Under the pieces are notes generated by a model. That model searched no databases, was not told where the DNA came from, and worked only from the letters and a program-made list of their open reading frames with translations. Of a DNA stretch of 64,000 nt, positions 43,040 through 51,463 are shown in pieces (the first letter of the stretch is position 1; each line of letters starts with the position of its first letter). This DNA comes from Lyngbya aestuarii BL J (lineage in GTDB: Bacteria > Cyanobacteriota > Cyanobacteriia > Cyanobacteriales > Microcoleaceae), in NCBI RefSeq assembly GCF_000478195.2, contig NZ_AUZM01000024.1, positions 1-64,000 of the forward strand, read 5' to 3'. A program made the position numbers and the translations under genes.

Positions 43040-43293
43040 AGAAAGAGATTAATCTTGATGTTGAAACCATCGATCGCATTGTCGAAATGGCTTGGGAAGA
43101 TCGAACTCCCTTTGATGCGATTGAAATCCAATTTGGTTTGCTAGAAAAAGATGTAATTGCGTTAATGCGACGAGAAATGAAACCATCCAGTTTTAGGATG
43201 TGGCGAAAACGAGTCAGTGGACGCAGCACTAAACATCGACAAAAACGTGACTTTGAGAAAGGTCGGTTTAAATCATCCAATCAAAAAACATAA
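43036..43293 (+). CDS. DUF2805 / TIGR03643 family protein
   Basis: The 85-residue product matches the family by IDRIVEMAWEDRTPFDAIEI, QFGLLEKDVIALMRREMKPS and FRMWRKRVSGRSTKH. The compact helical middle with a basic C-terminus looks like a small DNA-binding protein of the helix-turn-helix type. Family function is not established. It overlaps the upstream small gene by 4 bases. The gene after it is on the other strand. Confidence 0.88.
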   Translation: MKKEINLDVETIDRIVEMAWEDRTPFDAIEIQFGLLEKDVIALMRREMKPSSFRMWRKRVSGRSTKHRQKRDFEKGRFKSSNQKT

Positions 43294-43300
43294 TAACCGA

Positions 43301-43330
43301 GAGTTGGGAGTCGGGAGTCGGGAGTTGGGG
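43301..43330. repeat. Short G-rich repeat GGGAGTY
   Basis: Four units of the form GGGAGTC or GGGAGTT occur in tandem after the DUF2805 gene. It is a small relative of the larger GGGAGRTY tract at 62322-62463. Confidence 0.55.
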
Positions 43331-43345
43331 AAAAACTGATAACTG

Positions 43346-43376
43346 TAAAAAAAAGCACCCAGAAAGATTTGGGTGC
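43346..43376 (-). terminator. Intrinsic terminator of the thioredoxin gene
   Basis: GCACCCA (43355-43361) pairs with TGGGTGC (43370-43376) around an 8-base loop. On the minus strand the stem is followed by eight or more T (complement of 43346-43354). It lies about 34 bases past the stop of the gene ending at 43410. Confidence 0.85.
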
Positions 43377-43409
43377 AATGTTAATATTGGAATTAAAATT
43401 CAAGCACGC

Positions 43410-43796
43410 TTAGGCTTCTAGAGAGAGATATTCATGGGTAGACAGGGAAACAGAAGAAGATCGATTTTGGTGATTTTGCATAAACTCATCAAGAGTCCGT
43501 CGCAGATCTTCCCGTCCATGAAAATGTTCAAGTCGATGTAATTCTTGACCGTTATCGAATAAGATCAGCGTGGGTAAAGTCTGGAGACGGTAGGTGCTTG
43601 CGAGTTTAAGACTTTGATCCGCATTCACCCCAAGCACTTTGACCTGATCTTGCCAGTTGTCTTGAAATTGGTGTAACTGAGGAACAATGATCCGACACAA
43701 CCCACACCAGGGCGCCCAGAAATGAACAAGGACTGGAGTAGAGGCACCCAAGACCTCTTTTGTAAAATTTTGCTCACGAATTGAAAGCAGCATCAT
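43410..43796 (-). CDS. Thioredoxin-like protein
   Basis: The 128-residue product has the thioredoxin fold with the active-site segment VHFWAPWCGLCRIIVPQLHQ, i.e. Trp-Cys-Gly-Leu-Cys in place of the usual WCGPC. The cis-Pro motif LQTLPTLILFDNGQ is intact. Replacing Pro by Leu in the CxxC motif should alter redox potential. The C-terminal 20 residues (SSSVSLSTHEYLSLEA) extend past the fold. It is probably a cytoplasmic disulfide reductase related to thioredoxin m/x types. NnrU-like gene lies upstream on the same strand. Confidence 0.88.
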   Translation of the reverse strand: MMLLSIREQNFTKEVLGASTPVLVHFWAPWCGLCRIIVPQLHQFQDNWQDQVKVLGVNADQSLKLASTYRLQTLPTLILFDNGQELHRLEHFHGREDLRRTLDEFMQNHQNRSSSVSLSTHEYLSLEA

Positions 43797-43842
43797 CTTG
43801 GAAATTTTTTATTAATGAACGTTTAATATCACTGGGATCATG

Positions 43843-44592
43843 CTACCAGGCTACGTTACTTGTGGCACCTATCAAAAATGGATGAGCTTGCCACAAGAGA
43901 ATAATGAAAATAGCAACACCCAGATAAGACCAGCGGACAAACTCCTGCCACTGCAAAGTTTGACGACCCTGAAGTATTGCCAAAAAGGGTATCACAGAAG
44001 TGCGATCCCGAACTGCATCAAATGCTTCACCATAACGCGCTCTCATGCGCCTGTCGCCGTGCCAAACCGCAAATAGGTGATGAGCAACCAAACCGATCGA
44101 AGTCACCAATGTGAAGCTTGTACCGAGCCAAAGCGTGTGAGCGATGCACCAAATCACTTGTCCCACCATCTGAGGATGACGAGTAATCCGAATGATCCCA
44201 GTTTCGTAGAGATGAACTTGCGGTTTTTCAATTGCCGCGATTTCCAGCAGGTTAAACGTTGCCGGATAGAGAAACACAAACGAGACAGCCGATAATCCCC
44301 AGACTAGGGGTATAACAAAAGGATACTGTTTAACTTGCCAAAGTTGTACTCCATCATAACGGTGATTGAAAAAGTAAATAATCAACACCACCGCTAACGG
44401 TAAACTCACCAGCGCAAATAAAATCCGATAAAGTCGAGGGCCGATAAGTTGTTCCCCCCAAGGGCGCAATGCTGCTAAACCACTATGAGCGATCGCAAAG
44501 CCAAACAGCAACCCCAACATCACAATATGGCTCGATGTTAGCCATTGATCCACGATTGTCACCTCTTCAGTCGATAATAAAGTTAACTTCAA
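43843..44592 (-). CDS. NnrU-like membrane protein (Z-ISO homolog)
   Basis: The 249-residue integral membrane protein has about six helices and the NnrU features: IAHSGLAALRPWGEQLIGPR, ITRHPQMVGQVIWCIAHTLW and AVWHGDRRMRARYGEAFD. Family members include plant 15-cis-zeta-carotene isomerase and bacterial denitrification-linked NnrU, which bind heme through conserved His. In a cyanobacterium a carotenoid isomerase role is plausible, but this is inference. An alternative start at the internal Val-Thr-Ile-Val segment is possible. It shares a divergent gap with the first rbcR-like gene. Confidence 0.82.
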   Translation of the reverse strand: MKLTLLSTEEVTIVDQWLTSSHIVMLGLLFGFAIAHSGLAALRPWGEQLIGPRLYRILFALVSLPLAVVLIIYFFNHRYDGVQLWQVKQYPFVIPLVWGLSAVSFVFLYPATFNLLEIAAIEKPQVHLYETGIIRITRHPQMVGQVIWCIAHTLWLGTSFTLVTSIGLVAHHLFAVWHGDRRMRARYGEAFDAVRDRTSVIPFLAILQGRQTLQWQEFVRWSYLGVAIFIILLWQAHPFLIGATSNVAW

Positions 44593-44679
44593 TACAAATC
44601 CGAACCGCAGTATGCTGAAAGAACTTGATCCCTTCTTATTTTCCCTTAAAGCTTCTCTGGCTTGTTGAGGTGAAGTCTT

Positions 44680-45702
44680 ATGTCTGACCTGCCATTCACA
44701 CTAGACCAATTACGCATTCTCAAAGCGATCGCGGCCGAAGGAAGCTTCAAGCGGGCGGCTGATAGCTTATTTGTCTCACAACCTGCGATCAGTCTTCAAG
44801 TCCAAAATTTAGAACGACAGCTAGATGTACCGTTGTTTGACCGGGCCGGACGTCGCGCCCAACTGACCGAAGCGGGCCATCTGCTCCTCAGTTACGGAGA
44901 GAAAGTCCTGTCGCTGTGTCAGGAAACCCGCCTCGCCATCGAAGATTTACAAAATCTGAAAGGGGGTACACTCGTTGTCGGGGCATCTCAAACCACGGGG
45001 ACTTATCTACTCCCGAGAATGATTGGATTATTTCGGCAAAAATACCCCAACGTTGCAGTACAGTTAAACGTTCATTCCACTCGCCGCACTGCTTGGAGTG
45101 TGGTCAATGGACAAATTGATTTAGCCATTGTGGGTGGAGAAATTTCTGTCGAACTTGCACAATCTCTGGAAATTGTGCCTTATGCTCGCGATGAATTGGC
45201 ATTAATTGTCCCCATTTCTCATCCTTTTGCTCAACAGGAGATCATTGCCCAAGAAGATTTATATCACCTTCAATTCATCAGTTTGGATACTCAGTCTACA
45301 ATTCGTCGCGTTATTGATCAAGTTCTGACTCGTGCGGGTATTGATACGACTCGTCTAAAAATTGAGATGGAGTTAAGTTCTATTGAAGCGATCAAAAATG
45401 CCGTTCAGTCGGGTTTGGGTGTCGCATTTGTCTCCACCTCAGCAATTGAAAAGGAATTAAGTATGGGGGTGTTGCAAACCCTCAAGGTTGATCGGGTAAT
45501 CATTACTCGCATTCTCTCGGCGATCTCTAATCCCCATCGCTATCAATCAAAAGCAGCTGAAGCTTTTGTCAAAGAGATTTTACCTCAGTTTTCTACACCC
45601 GGTTTGGGTAAATACGACCTAGATTATCAATCCTCTGAAGCGGTGGAGGTATTATCCGATTCCTCTCGGGTGCAGTCGGAGTTGAGTGAAAAAAAAGTCT
45701 AG
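44680..45702 (+). CDS. LysR-type regulator, RbcR paralog 1
   Basis: The 340-residue protein has a LysR HTH ([20 protein letters not shown], then [15 protein letters not shown]) and a C-terminal effector domain ([20 protein letters not shown]). These motifs match RbcR/Ycf30, which activates RuBisCO and regulates ndh genes in response to carbon metabolites. It lies near ndhF, the usual neighbour. The C-terminus carries an unusual Ser/Glu-rich extension (about 315-340) absent from the next paralog. A nearly identical N-terminus in the gene at 45873 shows a tandem duplication. Which copy keeps the original role cannot be told from sequence. Confidence 0.9.
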   Translation: MSDLPFTLDQLRILKAIAAEGSFKRAADSLFVSQPAISLQVQNLERQLDVPLFDRAGRRAQLTEAGHLLLSYGEKVLSLCQETRLAIEDLQNLKGGTLVVGASQTTGTYLLPRMIGLFRQKYPNVAVQLNVHSTRRTAWSVVNGQIDLAIVGGEISVELAQSLEIVPYARDELALIVPISHPFAQQEIIAQEDLYHLQFISLDTQSTIRRVIDQVLTRAGIDTTRLKIEMELSSIEAIKNAVQSGLGVAFVSTSAIEKELSMGVLQTLKVDRVIITRILSAISNPHRYQSKAAEAFVKEILPQFSTPGLGKYDLDYQSSEAVEVLSDSSRVQSELSEKKV

Positions 45703-45872
45703 GTTTCCAACAGTCCGAATTATTGATTCGATCTACAACAGTTAACAAGTGGTTGACATGAAAGGAGAAAAAATTTCATTCTAAATCTAAACTCACCAGG
45801 TGCGTGTTTCCTGTTGTGTCGGATCTGTAATTTGGGTATTGTTGAATATTAAACCATTAGCTAGAAAAAGTT

Positions 45873-46835
45873 ATGTCAGATGTTCCGTTCACCTTAGACC
45901 AATTACGCATTCTCAAAGCGATCGCGGCTGAGGGAAGCTTTAAGCGGGCGGCTGATAGTTTGTATGTCTCACAACCTGCTATCAGTTTACAAGTTCAAAA
46001 CCTAGAACGACAGCTTAATGTACCTCTATTTGATCGCGGAGGGCGTCGGGCAAAATTGACAGAAGCCGGACATCTCCTGTTGAGTTATGGTGAAAAAATC
46101 CTCAGTTTGTGTCAAGAAACTTGTCGCGCGATTGAGGATCTCCAAAACTTACAAGGGGGAACGCTGATTGTCGGCGCCTCTCAAACGACTGGAACTTACC
46201 TCCTTCCCCGCATGATCGGACTGTTTCGCAAGCAATATCCTGATGTTGCGGTACAGTTACACGTTCATTCCACTCGACGCACGGCTTGGAGTGTTGCCAA
46301 TGGTCAAATTGATTTGGCAATTATTGGGGGTGAAGTCCCTCCAGAACTCCATGAATCAATTACCATTCAGCCTTATATTGAAGATGAATTGGCTTTGATT
46401 TTACCTGTTTTTCATCGCTTTGCTAAACAAGAAAGTATTCAAAAAGAAGATCTTTATAAGTTGCAGTTTATCGCCCTCGACTCTCAATCTACCATTCGCA
46501 AAGTGATTGATCAAGTTCTTACTCGCTCTAATATTGATCCTCGTCGTCTGCAAATTGAGATGGAACTCAACTCCATTGAAGCGATTAAAAATACAGTTCA
46601 AGCCGGCTTAGGAGCCGCGTTTGTCTCGACTTCTGCCATTGAAAAGGAATTGCAAATGGGCGTGCTTCATCAAATGAAAATAGAAGGGGTCACAGTTCAA
46701 CGAATGCTCTCTGTGATTGTCAATCCTAACCGCTATCAATCAAAAGCCGCTGAAGCCTTTAGTCGAGATGTCTTACCTCGATTTTCAACTCAAAAACTGA
46801 ACTTAACTCGTGAAGAACCTGTTTCAACTGAGTAA
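45873..46835 (+). CDS. LysR-type regulator, RbcR paralog 2
   Basis: The 320-residue protein differs at few positions from the preceding gene in its first 110 residues ([39 protein letters not shown]) and more in its effector domain ([20 protein letters not shown]). The 170-base gap holds an AAAGGAGA about 100 bases upstream but no terminator, so either one transcript or two is possible. The length is closer to standard RbcR (about 310-330), so this may be the original copy. Both carry HIP1 octamers at the same codon, which means the duplication is old enough to be resident or happened here. Confidence 0.9.
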   Translation: MSDVPFTLDQLRILKAIAAEGSFKRAADSLYVSQPAISLQVQNLERQLNVPLFDRGGRRAKLTEAGHLLLSYGEKILSLCQETCRAIEDLQNLQGGTLIVGASQTTGTYLLPRMIGLFRKQYPDVAVQLHVHSTRRTAWSVANGQIDLAIIGGEVPPELHESITIQPYIEDELALILPVFHRFAKQESIQKEDLYKLQFIALDSQSTIRKVIDQVLTRSNIDPRRLQIEMELNSIEAIKNTVQAGLGAAFVSTSAIEKELQMGVLHQMKIEGVTVQRMLSVIVNPNRYQSKAAEAFSRDVLPRFSTQKLNLTREEPVSTE

Positions 46836-47057
46836 GTCTCCATTCATCCCCCTCAAATTTTTGAGAACATAAATAAAGTTAAATTTTTGTTAAAATGGCT
46901 GAGAAATTAACCCGGAAAAGTAGCCGAAAATTCAAGAGTTTAAATCTACAGTTGCCCTTTTTTGGCTCTGATCGACATAAAATGTAGATGTTAGGGTGAG
47001 ATAATAATAAGAACCAAATGACAAGGAGTGACGCTTGACTAGCCACTGATTATCTCT

Positions 47058-48455
47058 ATGAAAATTCATTGTACTCGTCCAGGGTGTCCCCGTCCCGAAA
47101 ATCTGTTTGCTGACCTCGATGACAAGACCACTCTCAAAACAGTACAGCAAAAGTATTGTACAACTTGTGGGATGCCTCTAATTTTAGATGGTCGTTATCT
47201 ACCCTCACGCTTACTCGGTCAAGGTGGGTTTGGAGCCGCTTTTTTGGCTTGCGATCGCCGTTCTCCAACGTTGCGAAAATGTGTGGTGAAACTGTTTCAA
47301 CCTTCTAGTGATCTCAGTCCTTCTCAGCTAGAAACTGCACAAAAACTGTTTGAAAAAGAAGCGGTGGTTTTGGATGAATTGGGAAATCAACACCCGCAAA
47401 TTCCCAATCTTCTTGCCTATTTTCCCCTAGAATCTTCCGGCTGGCAATCTTCACAAACTCAGCAATTTTTCTATATCGTTCAAGACTATATTGACGGTCA
47501 AGATTTAGAAGCCGAACTCGCTATGGAAGGTCAATTTTCTGAAGAAAAAGTGCGAGAAGTTTTAGAAGAAATTCTCAAGGTTTTGCAATTTGTTCACGAT
47601 CAAGATGTGATTCATCGGGATATTAAACCATCTAATATTATGCGCGATCGCCAGGGTCGTCTTTATTTACTCGATTTTGGTGCGGTTAAACAGGTGACTC
47701 AACAGGCGAATAATTTGGGGAAATCGACCGGAATTTTTTCGATGGGGTACGCTCCCCCTGAACAAATGCGAGGTCATGATGTTTTCCCTTCGACGGACTT
47801 ATATGCTTTAGCTGTAACTTGTATTGTGCTGTTAACGGGAAAAGACCCTAAAGAACTTTATGATAGTCATAATGGTCGCTGGAATTGGAAAGATAAAACC
47901 CAAGTTTCCGATTCTCTCGCTGATATTTTAGACAAAATGCTTCAGTCTACACCGAGCGATCGCTTTGGTTCAGCCGAACAAGTTCTTAAGCTGTTAAATG
48001 CTCCTTCTCCCTCTCCTACTCCTTTACCAACACCGATAGCCAATCCTATTTCACCTGTTTTTATTCACCCTCAAACTCAAATTCAGTCTTCACCTTCTTC
48101 GGTTTCTTTTTCGACAATAAATCTGTTAAAAGGAGCAGCATTTACGGGTTTTGAAATTGCTTTATTACGAATTGCAGTAAATGGTTTGTTGGGAGGTTCA
48201 CTTCCGCTTCTGGCTTTAATTATTGGCGGTACATTCGGAGGATTAATTTTTGCTCAATATCGCCGTTGGATCGAAACAAAAGAGCAAGTTATTTTACCGT
48301 TAATTTCCCTAGCCGTAGTCATCTTTATTCCCCTATTCGGACAAGGTATTCCGTTATCTGGTGTGATCATTTTTCCCATTTTAGGTGCTTTGGGTTGTGT
48401 TGCTATGACTACTTTATTTCGTTTAATTTATTTAATTCTCTATCGTTTTTTGTAA
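47058..48455 (+). CDS. Ser/Thr protein kinase with N-terminal zinc ribbon
   Basis: The 465-residue protein starts with Cys pairs (CTRPGCPRPENLF, YCTTCGMPL) forming a zinc ribbon. The kinase domain follows, with the glycine loop LGQGGFGAAF (about 53-62), the catalytic loop HRDIKPSN (about 186-193), DFGAVK and the APPEQ segment. A Pro/Ser linker (about 315-350) precedes four predicted membrane helices (about 355-465). This is the Hanks-type layout frequent in cyanobacteria, anchored at the C-terminus. The signal and substrates are unknown. A receptor-like protein gene follows after 400 bases. Confidence 0.92.
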   Translation: MKIHCTRPGCPRPENLFADLDDKTTLKTVQQKYCTTCGMPLILDGRYLPSRLLGQGGFGAAFLACDRRSPTLRKCVVKLFQPSSDLSPSQLETAQKLFEKEAVVLDELGNQHPQIPNLLAYFPLESSGWQSSQTQQFFYIVQDYIDGQDLEAELAMEGQFSEEKVREVLEEILKVLQFVHDQDVIHRDIKPSNIMRDRQGRLYLLDFGAVKQVTQQANNLGKSTGIFSMGYAPPEQMRGHDVFPSTDLYALAVTCIVLLTGKDPKELYDSHNGRWNWKDKTQVSDSLADILDKMLQSTPSDRFGSAEQVLKLLNAPSPSPTPLPTPIANPISPVFIHPQTQIQSSPSSVSFSTINLLKGAAFTGFEIALLRIAVNGLLGGSLPLLALIIGGTFGGLIFAQYRRWIETKEQVILPLISLAVVIFIPLFGQGIPLSGVIIFPILGALGCVAMTTLFRLIYLILYRFL

Positions 48456-48850
48456 ACCGGATTTTGAAAAACTCTATTTTGGTTTTAATTTTATGTCTCA
48501 TAAAATTGAACAGGCGGGATTTACTCGCATCAGATAGTTAAATTTTTCGTTATACTTTTCGGTCAATATTGCCATAAAAAAGACCCACTCTAGTCCGAAC
48601 ATTATTAATTGCCGGGAGTTGACTCGCAGTTAGATAGTTGTAGCACACTCGTTCTCGATAAACTTTGGTCAATAGAAATTTTTTTGCAACTGTTGTGAAG
48701 GATTAATTTGATTCTCCATTTAAACATATAGTTCGCGACGGCATAAGCTTATGCAAGTTGACTTTTAATTTAACAAAAACAGGATTTAATTGAAAAAATA
48801 GGATATACTCGAATTAGAACGTTAAAATTTGTCGTTATAGTTTTCAGCCG
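48456..48850. repeat. Gap with two diverged copies of a 64-bp sequence
   Basis: A sequence starting ATTGAACAGGCGGGATTTAC at 48505-48567 reappears in diverged form at 48789-48852 (start ATTGAAAAAATAGGATATAC). The second copy ends at the ATG of the following gene. Both share TACTCG, GTTAAA and TCGTTATA blocks at the same spacing. They look like a duplicated leader or an old gene start. No intact gene lies in the gap. Confidence 0.55.
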
Positions 48851-50275
48851 ATGTCGAAAATCTCCAATCAAAAAGAACTAACGACTCTGGCTTTAGCCTT
48901 GTTAATTACAGGAAGTTTACTCGGAGTTGGATATTGGTTTTTTACTCGTTCAAACAATATTAATACTTCTCCAACTGCTGTTGAAGGTTCATCTTCCTCT
49001 CAAACTTCCAGATCTATTCCCTCAGTTGAGAATGTAATCAGTCAGGGAGAAAAGAGTTTAATTCCTAAGTCTATCCCTCCGGAAAAACAAGCCGGGTTAA
49101 CTGCTTTAGCGTCTGGAAAATATCAAGAAGCCGTTAGGAATTTAGAAGCTTCACTCCAAAAAAAACCGAACGATCCCGAAGCGTTAGTTTATTTAAACAA
49201 TGCTCGTATTGGAAAGCAAAAAGCCTATACAATTGCTGTCGCCGTTCCGATAGGAGACCCCAACTCTATGGGAACGGCGGAAGCAGTTTTACGGGGAGTA
49301 GCGCAAGCCCAAAATGAAATTAATCAAGCGGGTGGAATTGTGGGGATTCCTCTAAAAGTTGTGATTGCAGACGATAAAAATAACGCAGAACTTGCTCAAA
49401 CAGTCGCCGAAACTTTAGTAAATAATAATGAGATTTTAGGCGTGGTGGGTCACTATTCCAGCGGTGTTTCTTTGGCGGCTGCACCGATTTATGAAGAGGG
49501 AAATTTAGTGGCAATTTCCCCGATCAGTACCTCGGTTAAACTCTCAACTGCGGGAGATTATATATTTCGTACCGTACCGAGCGATCGCTTTGCCGCCAAT
49601 CAACTCGTAAAATATATGATAGGGGAACTCAACCAACAAAAAGCGGTTATTTTTTATAATAGCCAGAGTGCCTACAGTCAGTCGCTCAAAGATGAATTTA
49701 TAACGGCTCTTTATGGCGATGGCGGAGAAGTTGTGGATGTGTTTGATCTATCTTATTCTGACTTTAATGCGTTCAAAAGTCTGGATACAGCTTTCCAGCA
49801 GGGAGTAGAAGTTATTGTACTCTTTCCCGATTCTTCTACGGTGGAAAAAGCGTTACAAGTCGTGCGAGTCAACCGTAAACAACTGCCAATTTTAGCGGGA
49901 GATGATTTTTATGCAGTTGACACCTTGAAAGTTGGGGGCGACAGTACAGGGGTTGTAGTAGCGGTTCCTTGGCATATTCTCGCTGATCCCTATTCTCGAT
50001 TTACACAAGAAGCAAATCAACTTTGGAGAGGGGATGTCAATTGGCGGACTGTGATGGCTTATGATGCCACCCAAGCGTTAATTACGGGTATCCAAGAACA
50101 ACCGTCACGCACCGGGGTTCAACAGGCGCTTTCTGCGTCTAATTTTTCGGCTGAGGGAGCGACGAGTGTGATTAAATTTTTACCGTCTGGCGATCGCAAT
50201 CAAGCCGTACAATTGGTTGAGATTCAACCGGGAAATCGTTCGGGGGTTGGCTATGACTTCGTACCTCTGCCTTAA
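48851..50275 (+). CDS. LivJ-type ligand-binding protein with membrane anchor and TPR
   Basis: The 474-residue protein has an N-terminal membrane helix (about 11-32), a Ser/Thr linker, a single TPR-like helix pair (QAGLTALASGKYQEAVRNLE) and then a branched-chain amino acid receptor domain (type I periplasmic fold). Motifs include YTIAVAVPIGDP, AQNEINQAGGIVGIPLKVVI (LivJ start), GVVGHYSSGVSLAAAPIYEE and AISPISTSVKLS. No permease is adjacent; it follows a Ser/Thr kinase, a pairing seen in cyanobacteria, so it may act in sensing rather than transport. The start is at ATG 48851, with no strong ribosome binding site visible. Confidence 0.88.
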   Translation: MSKISNQKELTTLALALLITGSLLGVGYWFFTRSNNINTSPTAVEGSSSSQTSRSIPSVENVISQGEKSLIPKSIPPEKQAGLTALASGKYQEAVRNLEASLQKKPNDPEALVYLNNARIGKQKAYTIAVAVPIGDPNSMGTAEAVLRGVAQAQNEINQAGGIVGIPLKVVIADDKNNAELAQTVAETLVNNNEILGVVGHYSSGVSLAAAPIYEEGNLVAISPISTSVKLSTAGDYIFRTVPSDRFAANQLVKYMIGELNQQKAVIFYNSQSAYSQSLKDEFITALYGDGGEVVDVFDLSYSDFNAFKSLDTAFQQGVEVIVLFPDSSTVEKALQVVRVNRKQLPILAGDDFYAVDTLKVGGDSTGVVVAVPWHILADPYSRFTQEANQLWRGDVNWRTVMAYDATQALITGIQEQPSRTGVQQALSASNFSAEGATSVIKFLPSGDRNQAVQLVEIQPGNRSGVGYDFVPLP

Positions 50276-50360
50276 GGAGTTGGTGAAATTATTCTTTAAG
50301 AGGGTTGACAAAACTAAAAAATCGCCCGATAATATAATCTTGTGCAATTAAGTACAGAAA

Positions 50361-50444
50361 GCGGAACTGGCGGAATTGGTAGACGCGCTAGATTCAGGTT
50401 CTAGTGTTCGCAAGGACTTCCGGGTTCAAGTCCCGGGTTCCGCA
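50361..50444 (+). tRNA. tRNA-Leu (CAG)
   Basis: The 84-base gene folds as a class II tRNA: acceptor GCGGAAC with GTTCCGC and discriminator A, anticodon loop TTCAGGT with anticodon CAG flanked by CTAGA/TCTAG, and the long variable arm expected of tRNA-Leu (GTGTTCGCAAGGACT region). T-loop GTTCAAG is intact. CCA is not encoded. It decodes CUG. Confidence 0.96.
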
Positions 50445-50833
50445 TTGTGCCTAGCGGCAAGAATGGTAAGGGTTTTACTTTCACCCCATTACTACGTTGT
50501 TAATCTTTTGTTTCGTATTTCGCTGAGAGGATACTATTCTAATAAGAAAGTTATTGGTTTTATGGAATGATTCAAAATAGGGTCTTAGGGACAGTTATTC
50601 TCAGGTTTCCCCTGTTTTAACTAATTCCACAAGACCCCTTTTTTCCCTTTCCCACTAGCTGTTTGCTCCGGTTAATCTACCCTCTAAAAAGTGTTTTGGA
50701 TAGTGTTGAGAGAGTAGTTGCCAAGGTTTTAAATCCTAAAAGTGTTTCCTAGCCAGAGATACAGACGATATTGTGGGTAGAGGGTTAATGGATCAAAAAC
50801 TGGGTATCGTGCGGACTGTTTTGTTGAAGTTAA
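50445..50833. other. Gap between tRNA-Leu and cpcT
   Basis: About 390 bases with no coding frame that stands out on either strand. I see no strong hairpin or repeat. Confidence 0.5.
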
Positions 50834-51424
50834 TTAAATTTTGACCTCTGAGGCAAAACTTCCCCAACGGACAAACTCAAAGGGTCCGGCGACTGACCCC
50901 CAAACGTGTTCATCGGTTTCAGGATGTCGTCCTCGGTCATGGCTAATCATACCATTTTCATGAACTTCAAACCAACTATCGAGATAGGTAAGTTGACCTT
51001 TGCGTTCGACCATACATCCTTTTCCGGGTTCAACTTCGCCTTTAAAACTATGACCTGTCCAACGGGTAATAAAGCTACAACAGGGGAGTTTTCGCAGTTG
51101 TTCAATTTTCAGGTCTTTAAGCCGTTCCGGTTGACGAGAGGCACCGTAAAACTGTTCTGGGTTCTCTAAGGCGTAGTTTTCGATCTCGATATAATCTTCG
51201 CGAGGAATGAATTTGAGAATTCGCACGCGATAGGGTTGATTAATCATGTAATCATAGGCTTGTTCGAGGTAAAGACTAACTCCCTCTAAGAATTCTATCG
51301 GTAACGGACGCATACAAACCCGAATGTGGGCGAAAAAGGGGGGATTTTCAAACGCCTGGGGTTGGTTGCTAAAGTCGGAAGCCATCCAGCGGGCTAACGT
51401 TTCAATGTCGGTTGAATGAGTCAT
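50834..51424 (-). CDS. cpcT: Phycobilin lyase CpcT/CpeT family
   Basis: CpcT attaches phycocyanobilin to Cys153/155 of the beta subunits of phycocyanin. The 196-residue product matches the family: TLARWMASDFSNQPQAFENP, FFAHIRVCMRPLP, LYLEQAYDYMINQPYRVRIL, CCSFITRWTG and KGCMVERKGQLTYLDSWFEV. Length is normal for CpcT. CpeT-type paralogs act on phycoerythrin, so the exact specificity is inferred. It stands alone; phycobiliprotein genes are not in this window. Confidence 0.92.
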   Translation of the reverse strand: MTHSTDIETLARWMASDFSNQPQAFENPPFFAHIRVCMRPLPIEFLEGVSLYLEQAYDYMINQPYRVRILKFIPREDYIEIENYALENPEQFYGASRQPERLKDLKIEQLRKLPCCSFITRWTGHSFKGEVEPGKGCMVERKGQLTYLDSWFEVHENGMISHDRGRHPETDEHVWGSVAGPFEFVRWGSFASEVKI

Positions 51425-51463
51425 TTTCTTGTAATTCGTAAATTTTTGATCAGGATAACAGAT

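Noticed and set aside
50376-50570. Plus-strand frame of 64 codons
   Set aside because: It starts inside tRNA-Leu and has no ribosome binding site or protein-like content.
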